Shown piece by piece: positions 5,010 through 7,057 of a DNA stretch of 7,057 nt (position 1 is the stretch's first letter; each line of letters begins with the position of its first letter). This stretch comes from Clostridiales bacterium (GTDB lineage: Bacteria > Bacillota > Clostridia > Peptostreptococcales > T1SED10-28), in the NCBI GenBank assembly GCA_007134725.1, contig SLKF01000292.1, positions 1-7,057 on the forward strand, in the 5' to 3' direction. Under the pieces are notes generated by a model. That model saw only the letters and a program-made list of their open reading frames with translations, made no database searches and was not told the origin of the DNA. Made by a program: the position numbers and the translations under genes.

Positions 5010-6556
5010 TTGAACGATGGATATTTGCCTTGGGAGAATATGGAAGAGAGAAAAAATTCTATCCTCAGGAGGATTTCGTTTTTGTGATTAACCGGATCTT
5101 AGAGATTCTGGAAATGGAAAGCATTGACATGGATCAAAGGGATAAGGGGATCTCCGAAGAGGCGCCGGATCTTCAGTTAATATTGGGGTCGATCCTTGAT
5201 TGGGCGGCAGAAAATGGAGTGATAAAAGAGGATACCCCAACCCATAGGGATCTTTTGGATGCTAAGCTGATGGGAGCCCTGCTGCCTAGACCCTCCGAGG
5301 TAATAAGCACCTTTGAGGAGAACTATCAGTTAAGTCCAATCAGAGCTACGGAACAGTATTATCAGTTTTCCACTGATGGAAACTATATTCGGAAAGATCG
5401 AACGGATAATAATCGGCACTGGGTCACCCCGTCGGACTATGGAGAAATGGAAATCACCATTAATCTATCCAAGCCCGAGAAGGATCCGAAAACCATTGCA
5501 AAAGAAAGAAACTATCCTGCTTCAGGATATCCCAAATGCCTTCTTTGTAGAGAAAATGAAGGGTATTCCGGGCGGATCAACCATCCCGGAAGACAAAACC
5601 TGCGTCTGATTCCCCTGGTCTTAGAGGGGGAACCCTGGTATTTCCAATATTCTCCCTATCTTTATTATAACGAACACAGTGTGATTTTTTCCGAGGAACA
5701 TCGACCCATGGTGATTACCAAGGGTAGTTTTCGACGGATGCTCCACTTTGTGGATCAGTTTCCCCATTACTTCATTGGATCCAATGCGGACTTGCCCATT
5801 GTGGGGGGCAGTATTCTATCCCATGATCATTACCAGGGGGGAAGGTATGTATTCCCCATGGAGAAAGCGCCGATAATCAAAGAATTCATCAATCTTCAGC
5901 ATGGCCAGGTGACGGCGTCCTGGATTCAGTGGCCCCTGTCGGTGATCCGTCTTCAAGGAAACAGTCGAGAGGCCTTAGTAAACTGCGTAAACGAAATTCT
6001 GGAAGCTTGGAAAATCTATGAAGATAAGGGACTGGACATTCATCCCGCTACCGATTCAACACCCCACAATACCATAACTCCCATCGCCCGGAAAAAAGAG
6101 GGCTTTTACGAATTGGATGTAGTTCTTCGAAACAATCGAACCTCCGGAGAGTATCCTGAAGGAATCTTCCATCCCCACAGGGAAGTGCACGGGGTGAAAA
6201 AGGAAAACATCGGATTAATTGAAGTGATGGGTCTTGCAATTCTCCCCCCTCGACTGAAAAGCGAGATGGAATCCATCGTAAGGCACTTAGCAGGAGAGGA
6301 ACTGTCTTCAGCGGAAATAAAGGGAATCGAAAAGCATGGGGAGATGATCGAGGAATTAAAAGAAGAGTGGCAGGAATTGTTAACGGCGGAAGCTCCCGAG
6401 GAAAAGCTTCTTATCAGAGCGGTGGAAAATGCCATTGGAAAACGATTTACCAAAGGCTTGGAACATGCGGGAGTCTTTAAGAACACGGCGGAAGGAAAAT
6501 CCGGATTTTACCGGTTTATGAACCTGCTGGGCTGGAAGGAAAGGGATGTTCGATGA
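5006..6556 (+). CDS. galT: UDP-glucose--hexose-1-phosphate uridylyltransferase (class II, Gram-positive type)
   Basis: The 516-residue enzyme transfers UMP between UDP-glucose and galactose-1-phosphate, giving UDP-galactose and glucose-1-phosphate. The length and the block SNADLPIVGGSILSHDHYQGG identify the long GalT type of Bacillota rather than the roughly 350-residue E. coli type. The active-site motif is His273-Asp-His275-Tyr-Gln, matching the HPHxQ nucleophile region of the superfamily. KCLLCRENEG supplies Cys178 and Cys181. The gene shares ATGA with the galK stop and with the start of the GH2 gene. GalT needs GalE to recycle UDP-galactose, and galE is not in the window. No frameshift or missing key residue is seen. 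Confidence 0.95.
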   Translation: MIERWIFALGEYGREKKFYPQEDFVFVINRILEILEMESIDMDQRDKGISEEAPDLQLILGSILDWAAENGVIKEDTPTHRDLLDAKLMGALLPRPSEVISTFEENYQLSPIRATEQYYQFSTDGNYIRKDRTDNNRHWVTPSDYGEMEITINLSKPEKDPKTIAKERNYPASGYPKCLLCRENEGYSGRINHPGRQNLRLIPLVLEGEPWYFQYSPYLYYNEHSVIFSEEHRPMVITKGSFRRMLHFVDQFPHYFIGSNADLPIVGGSILSHDHYQGGRYVFPMEKAPIIKEFINLQHGQVTASWIQWPLSVIRLQGNSREALVNCVNEILEAWKIYEDKGLDIHPATDSTPHNTITPIARKKEGFYELDVVLRNNRTSGEYPEGIFHPHREVHGVKKENIGLIEVMGLAILPPRLKSEMESIVRHLAGEELSSAEIKGIEKHGEMIEELKEEWQELLTAEAPEEKLLIRAVENAIGKRFTKGLEHAGVFKNTAEGKSGFYRFMNLLGWKERDVR

Positions 6557-7057
6557 AAATACCGATGAATGAGGGATGGGGATTTACCGATGAATTTCAT
6601 CCGGATTTACTGAAATCGTCATTTGATCAGGAAAGCTTAACAGCCGTAAGACTTCCCCATACCGCTGTAGAAACCCCCTTTAACTGCTTCGATGAATCCA
6701 TCTACCAAAAAGTGATGGGCTATCGAAAAGTGCTTCGGCCGGATTTTTCCTGGAAGGAAAAGGCCCTGAACCTTACCTTTGAAGGGGCTGCCCATATGGC
6801 GGAGGTTTTCCTGAATGGTCAGCTGATCACCACCCACTACGGGGGCTACACTGCCTTTACGGTAGATATTAGCCCCCATATCCGCTTGGGGGAGGAAAAC
6901 ATTCTCGTAGTGAAATTGGACAGTCGGGAAAGTCTTAATATCCCCCCCTTCGGCTACGTTATTGATTTTCTCACCTATGGAGGGTTGTACCGGGAGGCAT
7001 ATTTGGAAGTGCTGCCGAAAACCCATGTGAAGGATGTGTTTGTTCGTACTGAAAACC
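6553..7057 (+). CDS. glycoside hydrolase family 2 protein, probable beta-galactosidase (N-terminal part)
   Basis: An open frame starts at ATG 6553, overlapping the galT stop (ATGA), and runs without a stop through the right edge, giving 168 residues. AAAGGG at 6540-6545 is a fitting ribosome site; a second ATG at 6565 is a less likely start. The residues fit the GH2 N-terminal jelly-roll sugar-binding domain: RLPHTAVETPF, GYRKVL, then LTFEGAAHMAEVFLNGQ, HYGGYTAFTVDI, and IPPFGYVIDFLTYGGLYREAYLEV. The last block is typical of clostridial GH2 beta-galactosidases. There is no signal peptide, so it should act in the cytoplasm on sugar imported by the symporter, releasing galactose for GalK. The catalytic TIM barrel lies beyond the window, so beta-glucuronidase or beta-mannosidase activity is not formally excluded; the gal context makes them unlikely. 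Confidence 0.88.
   Translation, partial: MKIPMNEGWGFTDEFHPDLLKSSFDQESLTAVRLPHTAVETPFNCFDESIYQKVMGYRKVLRPDFSWKEKALNLTFEGAAHMAEVFLNGQLITTHYGGYTAFTVDISPHIRLGEENILVVKLDSRESLNIPPFGYVIDFLTYGGLYREAYLEVLPKTHVKDVFVRTEN

Overview
The window looks like chromosomal DNA from a Bacillota (Firmicutes) bacterium, probably an anaerobic clostridial lineage. This is inferred from the strong AGGAGG-type ribosome binding sites, a sigma-A-type promoter with a perfect TATAAT, a Gram-positive (class II) GalT, a MelB-like GPH carrier, and AT-rich intergenic DNA around genes of moderate G+C. The genus cannot be fixed from the sequence. All supported genes are on the + strand.

Left part (1-1653): the window opens with a possible gene tail and a near-perfect intrinsic terminator. 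An AT-rich gap of about 225 bases follows, then two genes in tandem. The first encodes a 75-residue protein that is essentially one small domain. The second encodes a 349-residue trypsin-like serine peptidase with a visible His-Asp-Ser triad and an N-terminal domain homologous to the small protein. This domain-only plus domain-and-peptidase pair is the least understood item in the window.

Right part (about 1735-7057): a galactoside-utilisation operon. A sigma-A promoter runs straight into a 15-bp-arm palindrome, the likely operator of the first gene. That gene is a TetR-family regulator, followed by a MelB-like cation:galactoside symporter, galactokinase (galK), hexose-1-phosphate uridylyltransferase (galT) and the start of a glycoside hydrolase family 2 enzyme, probably a beta-galactosidase, which runs off the window. 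Every junction overlaps by 4 or 1 bases (ATGA, TGATG, ATGA, ATGA), so the five genes should be transcribed and translated as one unit. Proposed flow: the carrier imports a galactoside such as lactose, the GH2 enzyme releases galactose in the cytoplasm, and GalK and GalT feed it into the Leloir pathway. No UDP-glucose 4-epimerase (galE) or mutarotase lies in the window.

No tRNA, rRNA, CRISPR array, insertion sequence or phage gene was recognised. The lactose operon is known biology in an unusual control arrangement. The stand-alone peptidase-prodomain-like gene and its possibly non-housekeeping promoter are the best candidates for something undescribed.
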